From NCBI GenBank assembly GCA_014534235.1, contig JACVRW010000023.1, positions 1 to 35,906 of the forward strand: a stretch of DNA of 35,906 bases, read 5' to 3'. Position 1 is the first letter of the stretch, and every line of letters begins with the position of its first letter. The notes beneath the pieces are model-generated. The model was not told the DNA's origin. It was given only the letters and a program-made list of their open reading frames with translations, and ran no database searches. A program made the translations under genes and the position numbers. Shown in pieces: positions 1 to 7,418 of the stretch. The DNA is from Thermoleophilaceae bacterium (GTDB taxonomy: Bacteria; Actinomycetota; Thermoleophilia; Solirubrobacterales; Thermoleophilaceae).

Positions 1-2
1 AG

Positions 3-1523
3 CCCGGGCGGCTCCGGACGCTCGTCGCCCAGCTCGTACAGCTTCGAGCCGTCCTCGAGGATCCGGCGCGGGAGCTGTGGCTGGCTCTGCCGGAGGAGCC
101 GGTCGAGCTCGTCGCCTATCCACAGCCGCAGCCCGATCCCGAGCGCCCACTTCTGTTCGACGGCGAGGTGGACGTCACCAGAGACGTCACCGCACATGTG
201 ATCGTGCGCCGCGCGGCGGAGCCGTTCACCCTTGGGCCCTCCCGCGCGACGCGGCGCGGCGGGCTCGTGGTTCGCTCCGGCCGCGCCGCGCACGAGGCGA
301 CGCTCGCAGGCCACGAGGGCAGGCCCGGCGCGCGCCACCTCTACGGCGACGTCCGGTGCGACGCTATCGAGCGGCTTCAGCGCCAGGCCCTCGACTCGCC
401 GCGGCCCCAGGTCGTGGTCCGCGTGGACCGTTCCGGGCTGAACGAGCACCACCCGATCGTGCAACGCCTGTACGCCGCGATCGACCAGGTGCTGCGGCCG
501 ATCGTGTCCGACGAGGAGCGTCGCGCCGGCGCCCGGCTTGTCGCCCCTGGAAAGGAAATCCGGGCCCGCGACCAGCAGGGCCTGCGGGCGCTGAACGACG
601 TCCTGCGGTCGGCGTTCGAATCTCCCGGCGGAGCGCCGTTCGCCGCCGGTGGCGCGCCGACCGACGGGCCGCCGGTCGAGGCGCCGGAGCCGCGCTCGAA
701 CGGCGCCGCTCCGGCACCGGGTGAACCGCCGCCCCCGCCAGAGCCCCCCGCCCTCGCTATGCGCTTCAAGCAGTCTCCGCTCCGTCTACACCCGGGGGAG
801 CGGCGAACCACATCCCTGCTCTTCGACCCACGCCGGGTCCCGCCGGGGACGCCCGTCACCCTCGAGGCGGACCCCGGCCTCTGGATCCGCCTCGAGGGCG
901 AAGCGGTGCCCGATCCCGGCGCGCGGCCCTTCGCGCGCCTGGCGGTGGACCTGCGGGCACGCGTGTCCGTCGAGCCCGGATCGCGACTGAGCGTCCTGGC
1001 GGAGGCGGGCGAGGAGGCCGCCGAGCTTGAGGTCGTCGTCGTGCGCCACCACGCCAGCGGCTGGGTGCGCGAGATCGCCCGCAAGGACGAGGACGCGCCG
1101 GTGGAGGCGCAGTTCGATCCCGAAAGCGGCGTGGTCACCGTCTACGAGGGCCGCCGCGAGTTCCGCGCCCTCGAACGCGCGGCCCGCCGAGGCGGGCTCC
1201 CGCGCCGCCGCGTCCGCGAGTACCTGCCCTACCGAATGCTCGAGGTGGAGGTCGCCGCAAACGCCGTCTACCAGTGGGCGGCGGAGCGAATCGTGGAACG
1301 CCGCCAGGCGGAGCTCGGCCGCACCGCGGACCAGGCCCGCTCGGTGCACGTCGAGGCCCAGGCGCTGCGGCACCGCTCCCACGAGCGGTTGATGCGGGCG
1401 TTCCTCGATCCGGAGGTGTTCGAGGGGCGCGTGCGAGTGGAGCCGGCGCACGGGACGAGCCGCTCGCGAGTCCACGAGCAGGAGCCGCTCACGGGCGCCG
1501 GATACGATCCCGCGCCCAGGTGA
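3..1523 (+). CDS. C-terminal part of a large protein, possibly GHKL-ATPase related (5' partial)
   Basis: The frame is open from the window edge, so the real start lies upstream; the GTG at 168 is an internal codon with good coding sequence before it. About 506 codons are visible. The first ~190 codons form a globular domain, with a segment around GARHLYGDVRCD and SGLNEHHP. A Pro/Gly/Ala-rich linker follows near nt 660-760, then a beta-rich region (nt 765-1170) and a charged helical C-terminus with many Arg and Glu. The middle segment faintly recalls the region after the ATPase domain in GHKL/HSP90-like ATP-binding proteins, but no ATPase motif lies inside the window, so the family is a guess. 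Its stop overlaps the GTG start of the acyl-CoA dehydrogenase (GTGA, 1520-1523), implying co-translation. Confidence 0.6.
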   Translation, partial: PGRLRTLVAQLVQLRAVLEDPARELWLALPEEPVELVAYPQPQPDPERPLLFDGEVDVTRDVTAHVIVRRAAEPFTLGPSRATRRGGLVVRSGRAAHEATLAGHEGRPGARHLYGDVRCDAIERLQRQALDSPRPQVVVRVDRSGLNEHHPIVQRLYAAIDQVLRPIVSDEERRAGARLVAPGKEIRARDQQGLRALNDVLRSAFESPGGAPFAAGGAPTDGPPVEAPEPRSNGAAPAPGEPPPPPEPPALAMRFKQSPLRLHPGERRTTSLLFDPRRVPPGTPVTLEADPGLWIRLEGEAVPDPGARPFARLAVDLRARVSVEPGSRLSVLAEAGEEAAELEVVVVRHHASGWVREIARKDEDAPVEAQFDPESGVVTVYEGRREFRALERAARRGGLPRRRVREYLPYRMLEVEVAANAVYQWAAERIVERRQAELGRTADQARSVHVEAQALRHRSHERLMRAFLDPEVFEGRVRVEPAHGTSRSRVHEQEPLTGAGYDPAPR

Positions 1524-2653
1524 ACCTCGACCTCACCGACGAGCAGCAGGCCGTCCGCCGCCTGGTGCGCGAGTTCGCGCAGCAAGAGGTCCGGCCCGTC
1601 GCGGAGGAGCTCGACCGGACGAAGAGCTTTCCCTACGAGATCGTCCGCAAGCTCGGCGAGCTCGGCCTCATGGGCATCCCCTACCCGGAGGACTACGGCG
1701 GCGGGGGCGCGGACAGCCTGTCCTACGCAATCGCCATCGAGGAGCTGGCCCGGGTCGACTCGAGCGTGGCCATCACCGTCGCCGCTCATACGAGCCTAGG
1801 CACGTGGCCGATCTACGCCTTCGGCAGCGACGAGCAGAAGGCCGAGTGGCTGCCCCGCCTCTGCTCCGGCGAGCAGCTGGCCGCCTTCGGGCTGACCGAG
1901 CCCGAGGCCGGCTCGGACGCCGGCAACACGCGGACGCGCGCCAGGAGCGAGAACGGGCACTGGGTCATCAACGGCGCCAAGCAGTTCATCACGAACGCCG
2001 GCACGGACATCAGCGGCTGCGTCACGATCACCGCCCGCACGGGAGACGACGAGATCTCGAACATCCTCGTCCCGAACGGAACGCCCGGCTACGAGGTGGG
2101 GGAGGCCTACCGCAAGATGGGCTGGAACGCCTCGGACACCCGGCCGCTCGCCTTCGAGGACTGCCGCGTGCCGGAGGCCAACCTGGTCGGCCGGCGAGGC
2201 CACGGCTTCAGGCAATTCCTCCAGACGCTGGACGGCGGCCGGATCGGCGTCTCCGCCATGGGCGTTGGCCTCGCCCAGGGGGCGCTCGACGAGGCCCTTG
2301 AGTACGCGCGCGAAAGGAGCGCCTTCGGTCAGCCGATCTCGAAGTTCCAGGCGATCCAGGCAAAGCTCGCCGACCTCTCGACCGAGATCGAGGCCGCGCG
2401 GCTCCTGACCTACAAGGCCGCGCTGGAGAAGGACGCCGGCAAGAGCTTCAGCCTTTCCGCAGCCCAGGCAAAGCTGAAGACGGGTCGCCTGGCCGTCAGG
2501 GCGAGCGAGGAGGCCGTCCAGATCCACGGCGGGTACGGCTATATCGAGGAGTACCCCGTCTGCCGCTTCTACCGCGACGCCAAGATCCTCACGATCGGCG
2601 AGGGCACCGACGAGGTGCAGCAGATGGTGATCGCGCGGGCGCTCGGCGCCTGA
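1520..2653 (+). CDS. Acyl-CoA dehydrogenase
   Basis: A 377-aa flavoprotein of the acyl-CoA dehydrogenase family, which makes the alpha,beta double bond in acyl-CoA thioesters and passes electrons to ETF. The full family layout is present: an N-terminal helical domain (DLTDEQQAVRRLVREFA), the beta-domain signature GLTEPEAGSDAGN near residue 125, the WVINGAKQFITNA segment near 149-161, and the C-terminal GGYGYIEEYPVCRFYRDAKI segment with the catalytic-base glutamate region typical of short-chain and branched-chain enzymes. The closing TIGEGTDEVQQMVIAR is also standard. The start is the GTG overlapping the upstream stop; it gives the usual ~380-aa length. The chain-length preference cannot be read from sequence; butyryl- or isobutyryl/2-methylbutyryl-type is most likely. 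It converges on the DapB-like gene with a 10-bp gap. Confidence 0.95.
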   Translation: MNLDLTDEQQAVRRLVREFAQQEVRPVAEELDRTKSFPYEIVRKLGELGLMGIPYPEDYGGGGADSLSYAIAIEELARVDSSVAITVAAHTSLGTWPIYAFGSDEQKAEWLPRLCSGEQLAAFGLTEPEAGSDAGNTRTRARSENGHWVINGAKQFITNAGTDISGCVTITARTGDDEISNILVPNGTPGYEVGEAYRKMGWNASDTRPLAFEDCRVPEANLVGRRGHGFRQFLQTLDGGRIGVSAMGVGLAQGALDEALEYARERSAFGQPISKFQAIQAKLADLSTEIEAARLLTYKAALEKDAGKSFSLSAAQAKLKTGRLAVRASEEAVQIHGGYGYIEEYPVCRFYRDAKILTIGEGTDEVQQMVIARALGA

Positions 2654-2663
2654 CGCGGGCGGG

Positions 2664-3440
2664 TCAGTCCGCCTCGAGGAGCAGCGTGTCGAGCCCGCGC
2701 GTCAGCCCCACGCGGCCCGGCGCCTTTCGGGCGGCGAGTAGCGTCCCGGCGACGTAGGGAGTCGGCGATCCGCCCGCGTCGTGGCGGATCGAGAGGCGCT
2801 CGTCCGGCAGCGCGAAGACGACCTCGGTCGATACGACGAAGCTCGGCAACCGCACCGAGTGCACCTGGGCGCCGCCGACCGTGGCGCCCCGCGCCTCGCG
2901 GGCGCCGGCGGTCTCCTCGACCGCCCGCTCGACGAGCGGCGGGCGCACCTCGGACAACCGCTCGGCAAGCTCGCGCGCGGTTCCGCTCGGAGCGTCGGGC
3001 TTCGCCGCGCTCGCGTAGTCGATGATCTCCCAGTGCGGCAGGTGGCGCGCGGCCAGAAGCGCCGCCGCCTGGGCCATGGCTGCGGTCAGCGAGAAGTTCC
3101 CCGCCGCGACGACCCCGACCGCGCGTTCGCGCGCCGCCCGGTCGATCTCGGCGTAGTCGTCGGCGCCCAGGCCGGAGGTCCCGACCACCACGGCGACTCC
3201 GCGGTCGATCGCCGCCCGCACGTTCTGCTTGACGACGAGGTGCGACGTGTAGTCGATCAGTACATCGACCCCGTCGAGGGCCTCGGCCACGCTGCCGAAC
3301 ACAGGGGAGCCGCCGATCTCGCGTCCGGCCGCCGAGCGAGCGACGGCCGACCGCAGGGCCAGGTCGTCCGCCTCGAGGACGGCCTCCACCAGGGCCGACC
3401 CCGTCCACCCTGTCGCCCCCGCCACGCAGATCTGGAGCAT
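2664..3440 (-). CDS. DapB-like NAD(P)-dependent reductase with altered active site
   Basis: A 258-aa protein with the dihydrodipicolinate reductase fold. It opens with a Rossmann segment (ICVAGATGWTGSALVEAV), has GTSGL near residues 88-91, GNFSLTAAMAQ near 114-124, and the signature KPDAPSGTARELAE at 147-160. In characterised DapB enzymes the stretch before this signature carries the catalytic His-His pair (E-HH--K-DAPSGTA); here it reads EIIDYASAAKPDAPSGTA, so both histidines are Ala143-Ser144 while Lys147 and the DAPSGT loop are kept. Canonical HTPA reductase activity is therefore doubtful; a related reductase function is inferred. ATG 3440 is chosen because the Rossmann strand starts there; GTG 3458 is an in-frame alternative. 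A 10-bp palindrome, GTGCTAGCAC (3468-3477), lies in the divergent gap before the next gene. Confidence 0.85.
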   Translation of the reverse strand: MLQICVAGATGWTGSALVEAVLEADDLALRSAVARSAAGREIGGSPVFGSVAEALDGVDVLIDYTSHLVVKQNVRAAIDRGVAVVVGTSGLGADDYAEIDRAARERAVGVVAAGNFSLTAAMAQAAALLAARHLPHWEIIDYASAAKPDAPSGTARELAERLSEVRPPLVERAVEETAGAREARGATVGGAQVHSVRLPSFVVSTEVVFALPDERLSIRHDAGGSPTPYVAGTLLAARKAPGRVGLTRGLDTLLLEAD

Positions 3441-3484
3441 GGGAGCAGTATCGAACACTGCGGCGGTGTGCTAGCACGCCGTGC

Positions 3485-4873
3485 GTGCGACGCACCGCCG
3501 CCCTCTGGCTGTTCCTCTTCGGCGCCTACGCGGCCACGCTCGGCCTCGACGCCTTCGGCGAGTCAGAGTACGCCGGGGACGAGCCCCACTACCTGCTCGC
3601 CGCGGAGTCGCTGACGAAGGACGGCGACGTCGACGTCAAGGACGAGTACGCGAGACGCGCGTACGGCGACTTCTACCCGTACGACCTCGACAGGCACGGC
3701 GAGGAGACGCAGGGCCGCCTCCACGAACCGCATGGGATTGGCCTTCCGCTCCTGATCGCGCCTGCCTACGCGCTCGGCGGCGCCAAGGGGGTGGAGCTGT
3801 TCCTGGCCGCGATCGCCGCGATGGCCGTCGTGCTGGCCTACCGGCTCGCGCTGAGGGTCGTGCCCGACCCGTGGGCGCTCGCCGCGGCGGTGGCCGTCGG
3901 GCTCAGCCCGCCGTTTCTCGCCTACGCCACGGCGGTCTATCCAGAGCTGCCCGCCGGAGCGGCGCTGGCCGGCGCGGCCCTCCTCGCCCTGCGCCTCGAC
4001 GCCCGGCCCAGCACCAAGGAGGCCTTCGCGTGCTTCGCGTTGCTCGGTACGCTCCCCTGGCTCGGCACGAAGTTCCTCCCCGCCGGGCTCGTGATCGGCT
4101 ACTTCGCGGCCCGGGCGCTGTGGCGGGTGCGGCGGCGCACGCTCGCCATCGGCGCCGTCGAGCTCTCGCTGTTCAGCGCGGCGCTGTACGTGGGCCTGAA
4201 CGAGGCGCTCTACGGCGGTCCGACCCCGTACGCCGCGGACGTCACCGGCGAGACGGCCACCGACGCCTCGTCGCCCGGCGACCACCTCGAGCGCGGCTAC
4301 CGCCTGGTCGCGCTCTTCATCGATCGCGAGTACGGGCTGCTCCGCTGGGCGCCCGTGCTCGTCCTCGCCTTCGCCGGGGTGTGGCTGTTCTGGCGCTCAC
4401 ACCGGGATCGCCTCGCGCGCGCCGTTCCCGCGCTGCGGGAGATCGAGTTGACCGCCGGTCTGTGCGCCGCGGCGCTCGGCGCGCAGCTCGCGGTAGCGGC
4501 CTTCCTCGCCCCCACGATGTTCGGCTTCTGGTTCCCCGGGCGGCACCTGGTCGCCGCACTGCCGCTGGCGGTCCCGCTGGTGGCCTGGGGTCTGCGTCAT
4601 TTCCCGCGGCTCGGCACCGCGCTCGCGGCGGTCACGCTGGCCGGGTCGGTCTGGCTCTACGTGGACGTGCGTGCCGGCGGCGAGCTCGTCACGGACCGCC
4701 CCGACGCCCCGTTCGGGCCGCTCGTGGAGCTGCTGCCGTTGTTCGAGCCGGACGGCGGCTGGCCGTACTGGCTCGCCGCGGGCATCGCCGTCGCCATCGC
4801 ACTTCTCGTCCTCCGCGAAGTGCGCCACTCGCGCCAGATCGCGGGCGCCACGCGCGCGAAGTACTCGGGGTAG
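3485..4873 (+). CDS. Polytopic membrane protein, GT-C glycosyltransferase-like
   Basis: A 462-aa integral membrane protein starting at GTG. After a first membrane segment (residues 5-22) comes an extracytoplasmic loop with an acidic GDEPHYLL motif (Asp32-Glu33) and a conserved-looking HEPHGIGLPLLIAPAY segment. This arrangement is typical of GT-C enzymes (GT39/GT83/ArnT-like) that use lipid-linked sugars. Roughly ten further hydrophobic segments follow; the last is YWLAAGIAVAIALLVL (about nt 4766-4820). The donor and acceptor are unknown. Its convergent neighbour is a membrane-phosphatase-GT2 fusion, and GT2 polyprenyl-phosphate glycosyltransferases make donors for GT-C enzymes, so a joint role in cell-envelope glycosylation is a reasonable inference. 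The 3' end overlaps that neighbour's frame by 217 bp. Confidence 0.8.
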   Translation: MRRTAALWLFLFGAYAATLGLDAFGESEYAGDEPHYLLAAESLTKDGDVDVKDEYARRAYGDFYPYDLDRHGEETQGRLHEPHGIGLPLLIAPAYALGGAKGVELFLAAIAAMAVVLAYRLALRVVPDPWALAAAVAVGLSPPFLAYATAVYPELPAGAALAGAALLALRLDARPSTKEAFACFALLGTLPWLGTKFLPAGLVIGYFAARALWRVRRRTLAIGAVELSLFSAALYVGLNEALYGGPTPYAADVTGETATDASSPGDHLERGYRLVALFIDREYGLLRWAPVLVLAFAGVWLFWRSHRDRLARAVPALREIELTAGLCAAALGAQLAVAAFLAPTMFGFWFPGRHLVAALPLAVPLVAWGLRHFPRLGTALAAVTLAGSVWLYVDVRAGGELVTDRPDAPFGPLVELLPLFEPDGGWPYWLAAGIAVAIALLVLREVRHSRQIAGATRAKYSG

Positions 4874-7011
4874 CGCACGAACGAGCGGCCGCTCGCTCGC
4901 CGGCGGTAGCGGATCGGCACCTCGACCGGCTCGATGCCGGCGCCCCACAGGGATAGCGTGAGCACCTGGGCGTAGTTGTAGTCGTGGCGGATGCGGGCGG
5001 CGCGGAGCGCGCGCGCGGAGAACGCTCGGTAGCCCGTCTGGCCATCGGAGATCACCGTCTCCATAAGCGTGCCGAGCAGCGCGCTCACGGCGCGGTTCGC
5101 GAGCGTGCGGTGCCAGGTCATGCCGTCGCGCTCGCCGAGGAACCGCGAGCCGAGCACGTAGTCGGCGCGCCCGTGGGCGACCGGCTCGAGCACCCGCTCG
5201 AAGTCGGCGGGGCTGTACTCCCCGTCGCCGTCGAGGTAGACGGCGGCGGCGTAGCCCTCGTCGCGCGCGAGCTCGAGGCCGGTGCGGACCGCGGCGCCCA
5301 AGCCGCGAGGAACGTCGTGCGAGACCACCCGGGTGCCGAGGTCCCGGGCGATCGAGGGCGTGGCGTCGCGCGAGCCGTCGTCCACGAGCAGCGTGTCGAC
5401 GGGCATTCCGCAGGCCTCACCCGGGATCCCGCCGAGCACCTCGCCGACGCTCGCCTGCTCGTCCCGAGCTACGACGATCGCCAGGCAGCGCCGGCGGGCG
5501 GGCGCCGGGCCGCCCCGCCGTGCGGCCGCGTCCATCGCGGCCCCCGCCGGCTCCACGGCCGGGTCGAGCGCCGGTACCAGCGGCCGGCCGCGCGCCGCCG
5601 CGGGCGCCTCGACGCCGAGAAGCTCGGCCACCGTGGCCGCGAGCTCGCAGACGGAGCGCGGCTCGCGACTGATCGCTCGGGGCACCGCGCCGGCGCCCCA
5701 CACGACGAACGGCACCGGTCGCTCGCCCCAGTCGAGGTGGCCGTGCCCGCCGATGCCGCGTCCCTGGCCGTGGTCGGCCATGAGGATGACGGTGGCGTCC
5801 TGGAGCTTGCTCCGGTACTCGAGAAACGCGAGGAAGCCGGCCACCCGGCGGTCGGTGTCGGCGAGCTGGTCCAGGTACTCGGGGCTGCGCACGCCGCGGA
5901 CGTGGCCGAGCTGGTCTGCGGCGAGCAGCTGGAGGACGAGCAGGTCGGGGTCCTCCTCCTCGACGACGCGGCGACCCTCGGCGCACAGCGAGCGGTCTAT
6001 CTCGGACGTCGGCTGCACTGAGGTGACCGACCGCACCACCTCCTCGCCGAAGGGGTCGAGGAGGTGGGCGATCCCGACCAGGCGACCCCGACGCCCGCAG
6101 CGCGCAAGCACGTCGAAGATCGACTCGACGCGCACCCCCAGGCGCGGCGCGAAGTTCGAGCGCATCCCGTGCTCCGCGGGCGTGGCGCCGGTCAGCATCG
6201 ACGAGAAGCAGACGACCGTTCGCGCCGGGTACGCGGGCTCGACTGCCAGGTACTCGGTGCCCTCGTGGGCGAGGCGGTCGATCGCCGGGGTGTGGGCCTG
6301 CCGGAGGCGGGCACGGTTGCAGCCGTCGACCACGATGACGTAGACCCGTCGGGCGAGCGGTGAGGGCGCCGTTGAGGGGTTCGCTCGCGGCGGCGGGTAG
6401 CTCGGCCGCCGGCGGCGGGCGAACCTGCGCCGGGCGACCGTGCCGGCCGCCGCCATCAGGGACGCGACGGCGGCAATGCGGATCACCGAGCCGGCCGATG
6501 GGTCCTCCGCGAGCAGCACGCCGGCGCCGAGCGCCGTCGCGAGCTTCGGCACCTGCTCCAGCGCATTGCCGCTCGTCGGGTCAGAGTTCGTCAAGACCAG
6601 GCGCCAGAAGCGCAGGCCGTTCGTCCAGGGCGCGCCGGTGCGGAGGTGGTAGTAGAGGCTTCCCCACACGACGACCGTGAATAGGAAGTAACCCGCCAGT
6701 GCGGCCGCGAGCAGTAGAGGCGCGCGCCACAGCTGGAGCACGGGGATCGAGACCAACAGCAGGAGCCACAAGAGCGTCCGGGCGCGGAGCGGGAACTCGA
6801 AGCGCGACTGCACGAGCGCCAGGCCGACCGCCCCGGCGAGTGCCAGGGAAAGCGAGCCGGCGGGGGCGGGGCCGAGCGGCGCCGCGCACAGCAGCGCGAG
6901 CGCCGGATAGACCACCGAGAACGGCCGTCCCTCGTTGAGGACGTTCCAGGCCCGGGCCGCCCAGATCTCCACCGGCCCGGCTGGTTGGGGACGCCCCATC
7001 GCGGCGAGCAT
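4657..7011 (-). CDS. Membrane-anchored alkaline-phosphatase-superfamily / GT2 glycosyltransferase fusion
   Basis: A 784-aa three-part protein. Residues ~30-195 hold several membrane segments. Residues ~222-485 are a type I phosphodiesterase/nucleotide pyrophosphatase-like domain: VVDG (Asp229), a PARTV segment with candidate nucleophile Thr265, TGATPAEHGM (274-283), DQLGH (Asp366, His370), ADHG (Asp413, His414) and a later GGHGHLD. Residues ~508-729 are a GT2 domain resembling polyprenyl-phosphate sugar synthases: VDDGSRD (543-549), YLDGDGEYSPAD (592-603, DXD-like), GSRF and SDGQTGYRAFS. The last ~54 residues are low-complexity and antisense to the neighbouring membrane gene, so may be a run-on tail. 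ATG 7011 is preferred; ATG 6999 is possible. A short inverted repeat, TTAGG-N4-CCTAA (7013-7026), lies directly upstream. The combined activity is unknown. Confidence 0.85.
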   Translation of the reverse strand: MLAAMGRPQPAGPVEIWAARAWNVLNEGRPFSVVYPALALLCAAPLGPAPAGSLSLALAGAVGLALVQSRFEFPLRARTLLWLLLLVSIPVLQLWRAPLLLAAALAGYFLFTVVVWGSLYYHLRTGAPWTNGLRFWRLVLTNSDPTSGNALEQVPKLATALGAGVLLAEDPSAGSVIRIAAVASLMAAAGTVARRRFARRRRPSYPPPRANPSTAPSPLARRVYVIVVDGCNRARLRQAHTPAIDRLAHEGTEYLAVEPAYPARTVVCFSSMLTGATPAEHGMRSNFAPRLGVRVESIFDVLARCGRRGRLVGIAHLLDPFGEEVVRSVTSVQPTSEIDRSLCAEGRRVVEEEDPDLLVLQLLAADQLGHVRGVRSPEYLDQLADTDRRVAGFLAFLEYRSKLQDATVILMADHGQGRGIGGHGHLDWGERPVPFVVWGAGAVPRAISREPRSVCELAATVAELLGVEAPAAARGRPLVPALDPAVEPAGAAMDAAARRGGPAPARRRCLAIVVARDEQASVGEVLGGIPGEACGMPVDTLLVDDGSRDATPSIARDLGTRVVSHDVPRGLGAAVRTGLELARDEGYAAAVYLDGDGEYSPADFERVLEPVAHGRADYVLGSRFLGERDGMTWHRTLANRAVSALLGTLMETVISDGQTGYRAFSARALRAARIRHDYNYAQVLTLSLWGAGIEPVEVPIRYRRRASGRSFVRYPEYFARVAPAIWREWRTSRRTRSAMATAMPAASQYGQPPSGSNNGSSSTSGPNGASGRSVTSSPPARTST

Positions 7012-7204
7012 GTTAGGCGACCCTAAAGGCCGGGAGGGCGCCGCGGCGGCTCGAGGCGGGGTTGGGCCCCCCGGACGTCCGCTCGGGGGCGGCCGAGCGC
7101 GGCGTCGGACGTGCCGGGCGGCGCCGGGCCCGAGCCCCGTCGGTCTTCGCCGCCCGGGTTTGGGCTGGGTGGCCTGAGCTCGGTTTGTCCGGCGCCTCCG
7201 CACG

Positions 7205-7245
7205 CGTTCGACTTTTTGCCGGTATATCCGGCACAACGTCGAACG
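7205..7245. repeat. 41-bp nested inverted repeat in intergenic DNA
   Basis: Arms of 18 bases pair with only two mismatches around a TATAT centre. The outer arms are CGTTCGAC (7205-7212) and GTCGAACG (7238-7245), 8/8 complementary. The inner core is TGCCGGTATATCCGGCA (7217-7233), a 6-bp stem with a 5-nt loop. It lies 194 bp upstream of the leftward phosphatase/GT2 start and 174 bp upstream of nagA. It may be a regulator site or an RNA hairpin; the sequence alone does not decide. Confidence 0.75.
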
Positions 7246-7391
7246 GGTGAGTGGAGGCCCTCCCCCGGGGCCTGCCCACGGGCCGCCGGCGCAGACCACC
7301 GGAGGATGCTGTCCGCGCAATCCGCCACCCCTACGCGCCGAAGTCCGGCCGGCCGAAGCGGCGGCCACGAGCCCGCGAAGCCGTACACTCG

Positions 7392-7407
7392 ACTGGTATA
7401 GACCACT
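7392..7407. promoter_or_regulatory. DasR/dre-type GntR operator upstream of nagA
   Basis: ACTGGTATAGACCACT matches the known DasR-responsive element of actinobacteria (A-TGGTCTAGACCA-T) with one core change (TCTAGA to TATAGA). Six of eight half-site positions pair. It ends 11 bp before the GTG start of nagA, overlapping the likely promoter region, as expected for repression. A GntR/UTRA regulator is encoded at 9560-10315, and a perfect copy of the site lies at 13091-13106. Confidence 0.85.
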
Positions 7408-7418
7408 GAGGGGTCGGG

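Larger units (their letters stand above)
7012..7418. other. Divergent intergenic region between the phosphatase/GT2 gene and nagA
   Basis: This 407-bp gap has no convincing gene. It contains the short repeat TTAGG-N4-CCTAA (7013-7026) next to the leftward start, a long nested inverted repeat at 7205-7245, and the dre-type operator at 7392-7407 beside nagA. A T-rich patch within the inverted repeat stands out against the GC-rich background. A 31-codon frame starting at ATG 7304 runs into the operator and looks accidental. Promoters for both flanking genes must lie here, but I cannot assign clear -35/-10 hexamers. Confidence 0.6.

Noticed and set aside
77-724. Long arginine-rich frame overlapping the first gene
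   Set aside because: Composition is the Arg/Ala/Gly/Pro shadow expected from another frame of a GC-rich gene; the frame open from base 3 has the normal codon pattern.
7013-7026. TTAGG-N4-CCTAA as an iron-regulator (DtxR/IdeR) box
   Set aside because: Only the outer 5-bp arms match and the spacing is shorter than the 19-bp DtxR/IdeR consensus; no iron-related gene is adjacent.
7304-7399. A 31-codon rightward frame starting ATG 7304 with CGGAGG just upstream
   Set aside because: The product is Ser/Pro/Arg-rich without a recognisable pattern, it runs into the dre operator, and its stop lies just before nagA; more likely accidental coding in GC-rich DNA.
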